Virus record (IMG/VR): IMGVR_UViG_3300036846_000887
Location: 1 to 52,373 of that record
Direction: 5' to 3' (one strand)
DNA length: 52,373 nt
DNA from: a virus
The position numbers and the translations under genes were made by a program. Under the pieces are notes generated by a model. That model did no database searches, was not told the DNA's origin, and saw nothing but the letters and a program-made list of their open reading frames with translations. This document shows positions 20,905 to 29,768 of this stretch, piece after piece (the first letter of the stretch is position 1; each line of letters starts with the position of its first letter).

Positions 20905-21830
20905 TAGTACAGTCTGGCGGCGACCGACAGCGTCACGGCCAGCGACGTCGCCGGCGTGCCGATACCGGCCTGGTACACGGTGGCCACCACCTGGTTCGGG
21001 TTCGGGCCGGTGGTGGTGGAGATGTTCACGATCAGGCCGGGGCTGGCGCTGTTCACCGCGACCACCTGGCAGTCCAGCACCCCGTTCGCCGAGGTCAGGT
21101 CGGTCGCGCTCAGCAGCACGATCTGGCCGTTGCCGTCGGTGGTGCCGGTCACCAGCTTGGTGATGCCCTGGACCGGCGCCTCCGCCGTGTACGGCCCGGT
21201 GATCGCGAACAGCTGCCCGGACGCGGTCTGCTTCGTCACCACGTTCAGCGGGTGCCACGCGGTGCCGTCGTACCAGGACACCACACCAGGCACCGAGGAG
21301 ATGGTGGACAGGTCGTTCAGCAGCGGCGCCGGGTTCGCCGCGGAGCCGCGGGTCGGCGCGTCCGCGAACTGGCGGACCAGCAGATGCCGGGTGGTGGCGT
21401 TCAGCGCGACACCCGTGCCCGATACCGCCAGCTCGGTGTCCGGCACCACCTTCAACTGGTTGCCGGATGAGCCGTCGCCGGTCAGCGAGGAGTCGTGGCT
21501 GATCGCACCGGCCGGCGCGGTGGTCGGCGGCACCATCGCGAACGTGCCCCCGGCCTGCCGGGCGACCACGTAGCCGACGGTGGTGTTGGTGGTGTCCAGG
21601 TCCAGCAGGTTCGTCATCCGCACCGTGGCGGCCGCGGAGATCGTGAACGGGTCGGCCGAGGTGCCGGTGCCGGTCATGGTCATGTTGATGGTGGGGGTGT
21701 CCTGCACCATCATCGCGCCGGACGTGGCGGTCAGCACGAACGGGTCGGCGGGGGTGCCAGATCCGGTGACCGTCATCCCGGTGCCGGCGGTGAGCTGGCA
21801 GCTACAGGTACTTCCGCAGCATCGTGGCAT
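20904..21830 (-). CDS. Minor tail/fibre protein with N-terminal Cys cluster
   Basis: 308 residues; ATG 21830 has GGAGGGACTGCC upstream. It opens MPRCCGSTCSCQLTAG followed by repeats of the form TGSGTPADPFVLTA and TGTGTSADPFTISA, typical of actinophage tail-tip/fibre proteins. The rest is Ser/Thr/Gly/Val-rich, beta-structured. It probably forms a distal tail appendage contacting the host. Confidence 0.75.
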   Translation of the reverse strand: MPRCCGSTCSCQLTAGTGMTVTGSGTPADPFVLTATSGAMMVQDTPTINMTMTGTGTSADPFTISAAATVRMTNLLDLDTTNTTVGYVVARQAGGTFAMVPPTTAPAGAISHDSSLTGDGSSGNQLKVVPDTELAVSGTGVALNATTRHLLVRQFADAPTRGSAANPAPLLNDLSTISSVPGVVSWYDGTAWHPLNVVTKQTASGQLFAITGPYTAEAPVQGITKLVTGTTDGNGQIVLLSATDLTSANGVLDCQVVAVNSASPGLIVNISTTTGPNPNQVVATVYQAGIGTPATSLAVTLSVAARLY

Positions 21831-21906
21831 GGCAGTCCCTCCGGGTTCGCACCGTCAGTGGCTCCGGCGTCGTGGCGCTGGCCGTCGTGCTGGGCAGAGC
21901 GTAACG

Positions 21907-21920
21907 CTTAGTGGACTAGG
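21907..21920 (-). promoter_or_regulatory. Dispersed operator 17
   Basis: Sense-strand CCTAGTCCACTAAG (CC in the direction of transcription). Supplies the TAG of the gene 21916-22209. Confidence 0.85.
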
Positions 21921-22209
21921 CGGGCGGGTGCAGATCAGACACCCGCTGCCAGGCGGCCTGCGCCTCGGCCAGGATCATCTGGTCCGGCACGGCGTCGCTG
22001 CCGCCGCCGGTGAAGGCGTCGATGACCTGCTGGCTGCTGGAGACGATCGGCATGAACCACGCGACACCGTCGGTGGGCGAGATCAGTATCTGATGGCCCA
22101 ACGGGTCATCGGGTGGCCGGGTGACGGCAGCCTCCTGCGTGATGCACGCCTGCAGCCGCCGCTGGAAGTCGCCGTCATAGGCAAGGTTCGCCTGGTCGGT
22201 GTACGACAT
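21916..22209 (-). CDS. Hypothetical protein within tail operon (97 aa)
   Basis: ATG 22209 follows a GACAGGAGAG ribosome site. The product begins MSYTDQANLAYDGDFQRRLQ, which resembles a small family found beside actinophage tail-fibre genes, and ends in operator 21907-21920, which supplies its TAG. Helical with proline-rich tail. Role in fibre assembly or attachment is inferred from position. Confidence 0.65.
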   Translation of the reverse strand: MSYTDQANLAYDGDFQRRLQACITQEAAVTRPPDDPLGHQILISPTDGVAWFMPIVSSSQQVIDAFTGGGSDAVPDQMILAEAQAAWQRVSDLHPPA

Positions 22210-22223
22210 TGTCGACTCTCCTG

Positions 22224-24464
22224 TCAGGTTTGCAGCGTGGCGGGGGTGACGTCGGTGCAGGTGATCCAGGTCGTCGCGGACAGGTTCCAGGTCGCCGTGC
22301 TGTTGCCCCGGATCTGCATGTTCACCACGTCGCCGGCGTTGACCACCAGGACCAGCGTGCCGCAGACCTGATAGAACCCACCGCCCGTCGACGTGCCCTG
22401 GAACGCGAACGAACTCGGTGACTGCATCGCACCGCCGAGGAAGTTCATCTGCCCCCAGCCGGCACCGTTGCCGCCGGTCCAGTTGGACATCACCGCCAGC
22501 AGGCACGGCTTGATGAAGGTCAGCGTCGTCAGCGAGCCGCTGGTGTAGGACCCGTTGTAATACTCGGTGTTCGCGGGCAGCCCCACGTCGCAGTAGCCAG
22601 CCGCCGCGATGCCGTTGGCGGTGCGGGAGACCTTATACCGCGACGACCGGGGGAACCCGGCGCCCGTGGTGACCCAGCCCGAGTCGTAGTCGGTACCGGA
22701 GTTCTTGGTGAGCACCTGACCGGCGCTGCCACCGGCGGGCACTCCCTGACCAGCCGGTCCGGTGGGGCCGGTCGGCCCGGTGGCACCGGTCGGCCCGGTC
22801 GGACCAGCCGGTCCAGGCACTGTCGAGGTGGGCCCGGTCGGACCCGTCGGGCCGGTCGGACCCTGCGGTCCGGTCGCCCCCGGCGGGCCGGGGACGGTCG
22901 AGCCGGGCCCGGTCGGACCAGCCGGCCCGATCGGCCCGGTTGCACCGGGCGGCCCAGGCACGGTTGAGTCCGCGCCCTTCGGTCCCGGCGGCCCGGTCGG
23001 TGCCGCTTCGAGGTCGACCGGCCAACGCAGGATCATCGACACGTAGGCGTTGGTGCCGCCGGACAGGAAGCCCTGGAAGGACAGCGCTCCGTCGATCATG
23101 ACGTCGATGCGGCAGGTCACGTTCGCGCTGGCACCGTTGACCGACAGCAGTTCATACCGCGGTGCCACCCCCGGGTTCGGGAAGCTGCCGGAAGCCACGA
23201 ACGAGGTCGGGATCGTGCTGGTGCCGCCCTTGATGAGTCCCCGGGTCGCGGCGACGCCGAACCGGTTCTGGCAGTGCTGCGGCGGTGCGAAGACGGTGCC
23301 GTAGGGCACCCAGGAGTTGGTCAGGGCCAGGGTGCCCCAGGTGCCGCTCGGGTTGGAGATGACGATCCCGTCGAGGTTGACCGCCGTGTTGCTGCCGCCG
23401 TTGGCGTAGCCGACGACGAACAGGTTGCCGCTGGGGTCCAGGTCGATCCGCGCGGTCCCGCCGCCGCTGATAGCCCCAGCAGCGACCGTGTAGAGGGTCT
23501 GGTTGTTGCCGGTCGAGTACAGCCCGGCGGGCAGCGTGGTGATGGGGTTCGCGACGTTGATCCCGCCGCCGGCGATCCGGCCGGACAGGTGCACGTCACC
23601 GGCGGCGTCGACGTAGTAGCGGGCCGGTGCGTAGCCGGCCACGTTCGACCAGCCGCCGCCCGGCGTGAACGACGTCCAGGTCGGCGGTGAGGCGGAGTCC
23701 TCGGCCATGTACTGGCAGTTGTGGAACGCGAGCGTCAGGGAGACGTTGCCGTTGTTGCCGTTGTAGAACACGTCGCCGTTGGGGTTGATGAGGATGCTGC
23801 CGGTGATCCCGCCACCGCACTGACCGGTGAAGACTTCGGGGTACGCGGGCCGGAACCCCGACGGCAGGGTGAAGGCCGGCGCCGTCGTCGAGGGCACCTG
23901 AGCAGCGATGAACACGTCCAGCCAGACCTGCCCGACGCCGTCGCGTCTGATCCGGCCCCGGCTGAACCCAGTCCCCGCGCTGGCGTAGGACGTGGTGGGC
24001 GCGTTGTAGAAGATGCCGCCCTGAACTCCGAAGTACAGCCAGCCGGTGTCCAGCGACCCGGAACCACCACCGCCGCCACCACCGCCGGAGCCGCCGGCCG
24101 CCTTCCACGGCTCGTACAGCCTCACCCCGTTGGTCGCGTCGTAGTAGAAGCGCCGCTGGTACTCCCGCTGCGTCCCGGCGTCGGTGTAGGAGTAAACGTG
24201 CTGGATGCCGTTCTGGCCGTCGGAGGACTCGGTGAACCCCACCCACGGCACCGTGTCGTCGGGGGAGTCGGCGACCTGGCCGCCGATCGTCTGGTAGGAA
24301 CCGGTCAGGCATGCCTGGTCGTCGTTCCAGGTGTTGACGGTGGTGGACACCGGCTCGAAGCCGGCCGCCGGGACGCTGGTGGGTTGCCGGTTCAGGATGC
24401 CGATGTTGCGTTCCACGGTCCGCATCCAGTCGGACATGGTGATGTTCTGGGTGCCGGTCTGCAC
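22224..24464 (-). CDS. Collagen-like tail fibre protein
   Basis: 746 residues from GTG 24464. The N-terminus ([20 protein letters not shown]) is a typical tail-attachment helix. A poly-glycine linker occurs near residue 130. Residues ~488-575 are Gly-X-Y repeats ([11 protein letters not shown]) that should form a collagen-like triple helix. The C-terminal ~150 residues are a beta-rich head. Such fibres are trimeric and bind the host surface. The GC-rich repeat could vary in length between isolates. Confidence 0.85.
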   Translation of the reverse strand: MQTGTQNITMSDWMRTVERNIGILNRQPTSVPAAGFEPVSTTVNTWNDDQACLTGSYQTIGGQVADSPDDTVPWVGFTESSDGQNGIQHVYSYTDAGTQREYQRRFYYDATNGVRLYEPWKAAGGSGGGGGGGGSGSLDTGWLYFGVQGGIFYNAPTTSYASAGTGFSRGRIRRDGVGQVWLDVFIAAQVPSTTAPAFTLPSGFRPAYPEVFTGQCGGGITGSILINPNGDVFYNGNNGNVSLTLAFHNCQYMAEDSASPPTWTSFTPGGGWSNVAGYAPARYYVDAAGDVHLSGRIAGGGINVANPITTLPAGLYSTGNNQTLYTVAAGAISGGGTARIDLDPSGNLFVVGYANGGSNTAVNLDGIVISNPSGTWGTLALTNSWVPYGTVFAPPQHCQNRFGVAATRGLIKGGTSTIPTSFVASGSFPNPGVAPRYELLSVNGASANVTCRIDVMIDGALSFQGFLSGGTNAYVSMILRWPVDLEAAPTGPPGPKGADSTVPGPPGATGPIGPAGPTGPGSTVPGPPGATGPQGPTGPTGPTGPTSTVPGPAGPTGPTGATGPTGPTGPAGQGVPAGGSAGQVLTKNSGTDYDSGWVTTGAGFPRSSRYKVSRTANGIAAAGYCDVGLPANTEYYNGSYTSGSLTTLTFIKPCLLAVMSNWTGGNGAGWGQMNFLGGAMQSPSSFAFQGTSTGGGFYQVCGTLVLVVNAGDVVNMQIRGNSTATWNLSATTWITCTDVTPATLQT

Positions 24465-24475
24465 AGCCCGCCCTC

Positions 24476-24489
24476 CTTAGTCGACTAAG
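24476..24489. promoter_or_regulatory. Dispersed operator 18
   Basis: CTTAGTCGACTAAG, a perfect palindrome. Supplies the TAG of the hub gene and precedes the fibre gene. Confidence 0.85.
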
Positions 24490-27376
24490 CGTCGAGCGTG
24501 CCGATGTCGTCCGGGTTCACGCCCGCGCCGGGCGCCGGCGACATCACCACGGTGACCTGCTCGCCGGTGTCGTCCTCGCGGACTGCCATCGAGTCCAGCT
24601 TCTGCCACTGGGTCACCACCCGGCAGGTGGCGCCGGAGGACAGCGGCAGCCACACCCCCGGCACGATCATCTGGATGTCGAGCGCGACATCCGGGCTCAG
24701 GGCGGTGTTGTCCGGTATCCGCACCACCAGCGGCGCCGGGTTCCGGCTGGAGCTGTTGCGTTCGGCCTGGCTGGTCAGGGCACGCTGCAGCGAGACCACC
24801 GACGCCGGGGTCGAGTTCGCGTCGGTGCTGGTCGAGGACTCCGAGTAGCTGGAGTCCAGCTGCTCCACCCAGCCGTAGTAGGGGTCCTTGCCGCCGACCG
24901 CGCCCCAGACACCCTGGTTGTTGGTGGCGGCGAAGTAGGTGCCCAGGTCCATCCCGTACTCGGTGACGACGGCATTGTTGGCGAAGTCGGAGTCCTGCAG
25001 CAGCGGCAGCCGGCCGATCGGACGGTTGGTGTCCCACAGCAGGATCCGCCGGCCGACCACCACGTAGTCCAGCCCGGCCATCGCCGCCATGTCGTCCACC
25101 TCCTCCCAGGCGGTCACCTGGTAGGGGTAGCGAACCCGCGCCTCCTGCGCATCGTCGGGGTAGTTGATCTGGGTCAGGTAGGCCAGCACGTTCGGGTCGT
25201 CGCGGGCCAGCGCGTCGATGATGATGCTCGCCGCCCGCTGCACCACCGTGATCGAGTAGGTGCCGGTGTCGTTGTAACCGGCCCGCATGATCCGCCGGTA
25301 CACGTACTGCATCACGTCCTTGGCCTCGATCTCGACGTGGTCGCGGAAGTAGCCGACCCGGGTGATCGGTCCCTCCCAGACCCGCACCCCGTTGCGGAAG
25401 ATGACGATCTCGTGGCGCATCGAGCGGACCGCAGACAGCAGCTCGCAGCAGTCGGAGTCGAAGCCGGTGGTGGTGATGTTGGCGACCGAGATGTCATCGC
25501 GCGCCCGGTTCCAGGACACGATCGCCAGCGGGGTGACCTCACCGATCCGCTTCTGCGCGCCCCGGTCGTAGATGAACACCCGGTGCTCGCCGCAGCCGAG
25601 CGCGCCCTGCTCGTAGGTGATCGGGATGTCCGGCGCACCGGCCGCGCCACCGGGGGTGTAGATGGTGTAGAACTCCAGGCTCGCCGACCAGGAGGACTGC
25701 TGGGAGGTGGAGTCATAGGTGCGGACCTGCCACTCGACGTGCAGGTTCGGCTGGAAGGTGTTGGCCGGCACCGTCCAGGACTGCCCGTTGGTGGCGATGC
25801 CGGGGATGACGTTCCAGGTCGCGGTGCCCACCTCCCGCCACTGGAAGTCGGCCTTGGTCTGATGGTCACCGGGGTTGGGGTCGCGGAACTTCCAGGTGAC
25901 CGTGTTGGCCTGGTCGCACAGGAACGCGACCTGGCTCTTCGGGGTCAGCCCGATCGGCGCCTGGGTGGCGCCGGTGGTGGTGAACGAGCGGATCTCCGAC
26001 GCGGGTGAGGCGAGCCCCGCCTTGTCGAAGGTGCGGACCCGCCACTGGTAGGAGGTGCCGACCAGGAAGATGTTCGCCGGCGCGGCCCAGTTGTTGGCGG
26101 TGCCGGCGATCTGCTGACTGACCCAGCTACTGGTGCCGACCCGGCGGTAGTCGACGAACGCGCCGTTCTGCGCGTCGTGGCTGCCGTCCGGATCCTTGAA
26201 CACCCAGGACAGCGTGTTGACCACGGTCGGGTTGAGAACCGCACCATCGGCCGGTGCGTACAGCCCCGGCGTCAGCGGGGTGAAGTCGGAGTAGAAGGAG
26301 TACAGCGTGTAGCTGGTGGAGAAGAGCCCGTGCGAGTCCTGGCTGTAGGCCCGCACCCAGTACAACCGGTCCGGTATCACCGCGTACCGGACGGTGGACG
26401 GCTGGTTGGACAGCACATAGGCGCCGTAGACGTCGGTGTGATAGCTGAACGCCTTGTCGGTGGAGATCCGGAACATGGCCCGCACCGGGCCGCCGTCCGG
26501 GTCCGACGGGTACGCCTGCAGCACCACCGAGTCGGTGGCCAGGGTGCGCGAGCCGTTGGCCGGCTTGCAGTTCGCGAGCAGCGGTGCCAGCGGCGGCCGG
26601 TTCGGCGTCGCCGGGTCATCCCAGTCCAGCTGCACACCGCCCGCCCCGGTGCCGCCGGTGCCCTGCCCGTCCGTGCCGCCGGTCATCGAGCCGCGGTAGT
26701 TGATGCCACCACCACCGCCGCCGGCGGTCTGCACACCGTTCACACCACCGACGCCGCCGCCACCACCCCACTGCCCGGCGCCCCCACCACCGCCGCCGGG
26801 ACCGCTGAAACCGGACGGCACACGCCCGCCCGCGCCGCCGTAACCCTGGATGCCGTCGCCGCCCACCAGCCCGGTGCCCTGCGTCCCGGCGCCGCCGTCA
26901 CCGCCCTTGGTCGAGGTGGCGCCCTTGCCGCCGAACAGCGGCTGCGGAGCGCCGTCCTGACCGCTGGTCGAGGTGCCGCCCATGCCGCCGAGCGCGGCAG
27001 CCGTGGTGCCCACCTTGCCCGCGGTGCCACCGGCGCCACCGGCCAGCCCGAGCAGGGTGCCGCTGGAGGCGTTCAACCGGACCGCGGAGTAGCCGGCACC
27101 GCCCCAGCCGCCGGAGTAGCCGGCCGAGCCGTTGCCACCGGCGCCGCCCTGCGGCACCCCGCCACGGCCACCGGTCGACCCGGACGGCGCGCCGCCGCCG
27201 CCGGCGACCATGACGTAGAGCTTGCTGCCCTTGGCGAGGGAGACCATGCCCGAGCACCCGCCGCCGCGGACGCCGTTGCTGGCACCGCCGGAGATGGTGA
27301 GGAACACCTGCGTCACGCCGGCCGGCAGGCTCCACACCTGCCAGCCGCCGGTGTAGTAGAAGTGCGCGGTCGCCAT
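24485..27376 (-). CDS. Tail-tip hub protein with glycine-rich and Fn3-like domains
   Basis: 963 residues; ATG 27376. Residues ~1-250 are a glycine-rich domain (FLTISGGASNGVRGGG) of the phage tip type. Residues ~255-560 contain Fn3-like segments (YSDFTPLTPGLYAPADG, YQWRVRTFDKAG). The C-terminal ~350 residues (ARDDISVANITTTGFDSDCC, then GPITRVGYFRDHVEIEAKDV) match the actinophage baseplate-hub/minor-tail family (gp37-like). It likely closes the tube and holds receptor-binding parts. The stop is inside operator 24476-24489. Confidence 0.82.
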   Translation of the reverse strand: MATAHFYYTGGWQVWSLPAGVTQVFLTISGGASNGVRGGGCSGMVSLAKGSKLYVMVAGGGGAPSGSTGGRGGVPQGGAGGNGSAGYSGGWGGAGYSAVRLNASSGTLLGLAGGAGGTAGKVGTTAAALGGMGGTSTSGQDGAPQPLFGGKGATSTKGGDGGAGTQGTGLVGGDGIQGYGGAGGRVPSGFSGPGGGGGGAGQWGGGGGVGGVNGVQTAGGGGGGINYRGSMTGGTDGQGTGGTGAGGVQLDWDDPATPNRPPLAPLLANCKPANGSRTLATDSVVLQAYPSDPDGGPVRAMFRISTDKAFSYHTDVYGAYVLSNQPSTVRYAVIPDRLYWVRAYSQDSHGLFSTSYTLYSFYSDFTPLTPGLYAPADGAVLNPTVVNTLSWVFKDPDGSHDAQNGAFVDYRRVGTSSWVSQQIAGTANNWAAPANIFLVGTSYQWRVRTFDKAGLASPASEIRSFTTTGATQAPIGLTPKSQVAFLCDQANTVTWKFRDPNPGDHQTKADFQWREVGTATWNVIPGIATNGQSWTVPANTFQPNLHVEWQVRTYDSTSQQSSWSASLEFYTIYTPGGAAGAPDIPITYEQGALGCGEHRVFIYDRGAQKRIGEVTPLAIVSWNRARDDISVANITTTGFDSDCCELLSAVRSMRHEIVIFRNGVRVWEGPITRVGYFRDHVEIEAKDVMQYVYRRIMRAGYNDTGTYSITVVQRAASIIIDALARDDPNVLAYLTQINYPDDAQEARVRYPYQVTAWEEVDDMAAMAGLDYVVVGRRILLWDTNRPIGRLPLLQDSDFANNAVVTEYGMDLGTYFAATNNQGVWGAVGGKDPYYGWVEQLDSSYSESSTSTDANSTPASVVSLQRALTSQAERNSSSRNPAPLVVRIPDNTALSPDVALDIQMIVPGVWLPLSSGATCRVVTQWQKLDSMAVREDDTGEQVTVVMSPAPGAGVNPDDIGTLDA

Positions 27377-27386
27377 CGGTCGCCTG

Positions 27387-27400
27387 CTTAGTGGACTAAG
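27387..27400 (-). promoter_or_regulatory. Dispersed operator 19
   Basis: Sense CTTAGTCCACTAAG. Supplies the TAG of the Dit-like gene and precedes the hub gene. Confidence 0.9.
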
Positions 27401-29735
27401 CCGCTTTGGTCAGCACGGTCAGGTCGACCGCGGGCGCGTGCACGGCCGGTGGGCAGTCGATCGTCATGATGTAGCTGTAGCCGCAGGACATCTCCGGCCA
27501 GCTGAACGGTCCGCCGCTGGAGGAGAACACCAGCTGGCTGGCGTTGCGGTCGATCGCGCCGGTCACGATCCGCACCGTCTGCCGGGCGCCGTCGATGGTG
27601 AGCACCGCCTGGTCCGGCAGGTAGGTCACCAGGAACTCGCCGATGAACGCGCACGGGTCCATCCCACCCACGTCGAAGTCGTTGTCGGTGTCGGCGAAGA
27701 ACCGCAGCCGCACCCAGCGCGACTCGCCCTGGGCGGTCAGTGTTATCACCGGTACGACGTGCCGCCAGGCCGGCACCAGGTTCGCCGGGATCTCCGCGGC
27801 GTAGCGGATCCAGCTCTTCGGCGGTGCGAAGCAGGCGGCGGCCACCACCGGCGCCGGCGGCGGCGGCACCACGGTGATGCAGGTCGGGTCGTTGATCGGG
27901 GTGAACGTCGGCACCGGGCACGGCACGTCGGTCAGCTGCGAGCCGTGGTCGTCGAACCTGCCGCCGGCCGGGTTGATCGGCGCGGTCGACACCGTCACCA
28001 GGTGCTGGGACTGGGAGCCGTTCACCGCACCCAGCCAGCGGCACGAGGAGGACGAGCCGTCGAAGTAGGTCCCCCCGACGGAGGAGTCCTCGATCAGGAC
28101 GTTGTCGAGGTACACCGTCTCGCCGCCAAGCGCGACCGCGCTGCCGTAGGACAGCTCTATCCAGTGGTTGGTGCCGATCGCGGTGAAGGTCAGGTAGATG
28201 GTGTCCCACACGTCGTACAGGGTGGAGAAGACGCCGTTGCTGGCGAACAGGCCGTGCTGGAGCGCGATCCATTGCACCGGCAGTGACCCCGACGGGACCT
28301 TCACCCGCCCCGTCACGGTGTAGGTGTGCCCGATGATGGTGGGCAGGTTGAAGTACACGCCGGGCAGCAGCGGGGCGAGCGACACGTCGGTGTTGTCCAG
28401 GAACGCCAGCAGCCCCGGTGAGGTCGCGACCGTGGTGGACAGCTGCAGCTGGTGGCTGGTGGCGGTCGCGGTGAAGCCCACCTGGATGCGGGTGTAGATG
28501 TTCTTCACCGAGGTCGCGGAGCCCGGTGTCATGCCGCTGATGCCGAGCCGCACGTCGGGTGACCCGGCGGGCACGAACACCCAGACCGACGCGACGTAGC
28601 TGTTGCCGACGACCAGGCCGGTGACGGTCAGGTTCGCGGTCGGGCCGGTCGCGTTCGCCCACGCCACCTGCAGGCATTTCGTGCCAGCGGACTGTGGATG
28701 CAGCGTCGAGTTGGTGAGGGTGGGCGCGGTGCCGGTGACCGCGGCGCCGGTCCAGCCGCCGACGGTGCCACCCTCGAAGGTGGCTGAGTCGCCGGCGACC
28801 AGGTTCGGGGACCGCTGCCACACGCACTGCATGGACCGGGTCGGGTCCGGCAGGATGACGGGGTTGCCGTAGCGGTCGTAGGGGACGTTCGAGCCGCCGG
28901 AGCTGACCCCGCCGATGGCCTGCGCGATCGAGGTCCCGGGGGTGCCGGTGGACTGCCAGCCGGTGATGCCGGTCTGGAAGTTCGGGTTGGTGCACAGGTT
29001 GGTGCGGTCGGCGACCTGGGCGGTGGAACCGGTCTTGAACATTCCAGCCATCACCGGCTGCTCGATGCCGAACACCGCGGGCGCGCCGGAGCTGGAGGTG
29101 AACTCGACCTCCCAGTACGCCCCGCTGCCGGCGGAGATGGAGTGCTTGGACAGGATGTGCGGACCGTCGACGAAGGTGGTCTTGTACAGGCAGCGCCAGT
29201 AGTCGGGGATGCAGCCGGCCGGGTAGTTCGGGTCGGACGGGTCGACGTCGGGCAGCGCCGACAGGAACTCCAGCTCCGCGCCGCCGCAGTTGGTGGCCGC
29301 GGAGGTCGAGCCGCACTGGCCGAGCAGCGCGTACTTCAGCCACTCGAAGCCGGCGTTGCACGCCGCGTCGGAGTCGCCCAGCAGCAGGACGTGGAACACC
29401 GCGCTGCGGGTCTGGTTGCGGATCCGCCCGACGGTGCCGCCGTCGGAGGTGCCCTCGGTGATCGCGGCGGTCCTGGTGGAGTCGTCCAGCCCGGTGATCT
29501 CGATCGGCAGCAGCCCGTAGAAGTGCCAGGTGTCCGGGTCGTCCGGGTCGAACCACGGCGGGGTGTCCTGCAGCGGCGTGTCGTAGGGGTCGTCACCCAG
29601 CAGCGGGGCGATGTCGGCGACGTCGGAGCGCTCCGGGTTCTTCACCCACCCGGCGCCCATGTGCTTGGCGTAGGCGACGGTGCGCTGGGTGTTCAGGATC
29701 TCGGTGTCGTCGTACTGAAAGAACCCGTCGTACAT
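27396..29735 (-). CDS. Distal tail-type minor tail protein with carbohydrate-binding-like inserts
   Basis: 779 residues; ATG 29735 follows GGAGGGAGAGGCG. N- and C-terminal parts (LPIEITGLDDSTRTAAITEG; FLVTYLPDQAVLTIDG) fit a distal tail protein. Between them, roughly residues 240-600, are jelly-roll modules (TNLCTNPNFQTGITGWQSTG; LQVAWANATGPTANLTVTGL) like carbohydrate-binding domains common in siphophage tips. Many cysteines. It lies directly after the tape measure, as Dit genes do. Confidence 0.8.
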   Translation of the reverse strand: MYDGFFQYDDTEILNTQRTVAYAKHMGAGWVKNPERSDVADIAPLLGDDPYDTPLQDTPPWFDPDDPDTWHFYGLLPIEITGLDDSTRTAAITEGTSDGGTVGRIRNQTRSAVFHVLLLGDSDAACNAGFEWLKYALLGQCGSTSAATNCGGAELEFLSALPDVDPSDPNYPAGCIPDYWRCLYKTTFVDGPHILSKHSISAGSGAYWEVEFTSSSGAPAVFGIEQPVMAGMFKTGSTAQVADRTNLCTNPNFQTGITGWQSTGTPGTSIAQAIGGVSSGGSNVPYDRYGNPVILPDPTRSMQCVWQRSPNLVAGDSATFEGGTVGGWTGAAVTGTAPTLTNSTLHPQSAGTKCLQVAWANATGPTANLTVTGLVVGNSYVASVWVFVPAGSPDVRLGISGMTPGSATSVKNIYTRIQVGFTATATSHQLQLSTTVATSPGLLAFLDNTDVSLAPLLPGVYFNLPTIIGHTYTVTGRVKVPSGSLPVQWIALQHGLFASNGVFSTLYDVWDTIYLTFTAIGTNHWIELSYGSAVALGGETVYLDNVLIEDSSVGGTYFDGSSSSCRWLGAVNGSQSQHLVTVSTAPINPAGGRFDDHGSQLTDVPCPVPTFTPINDPTCITVVPPPPAPVVAAACFAPPKSWIRYAAEIPANLVPAWRHVVPVITLTAQGESRWVRLRFFADTDNDFDVGGMDPCAFIGEFLVTYLPDQAVLTIDGARQTVRIVTGAIDRNASQLVFSSSGGPFSWPEMSCGYSYIMTIDCPPAVHAPAVDLTVLTKAA

Positions 29736-29749
29736 CGCCTCTCCCTCCG

Positions 29750-29763
29750 CTTAGTGGACTAAG
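29750..29763 (-). promoter_or_regulatory. Dispersed operator 20
   Basis: Sense CTTAGTCCACTAAG between the tape measure stop and the Dit-like gene start. Confidence 0.9.
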
Positions 29764-29768
29764 CCGGC

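Noticed and set aside
24485-25037. Alternative minus-strand frame (186 codons) within the tail hub gene
   Set aside because: Out-of-frame shadow with Arg/Ala/Gly-rich composition; the 963-residue frame is continuous and family-like.
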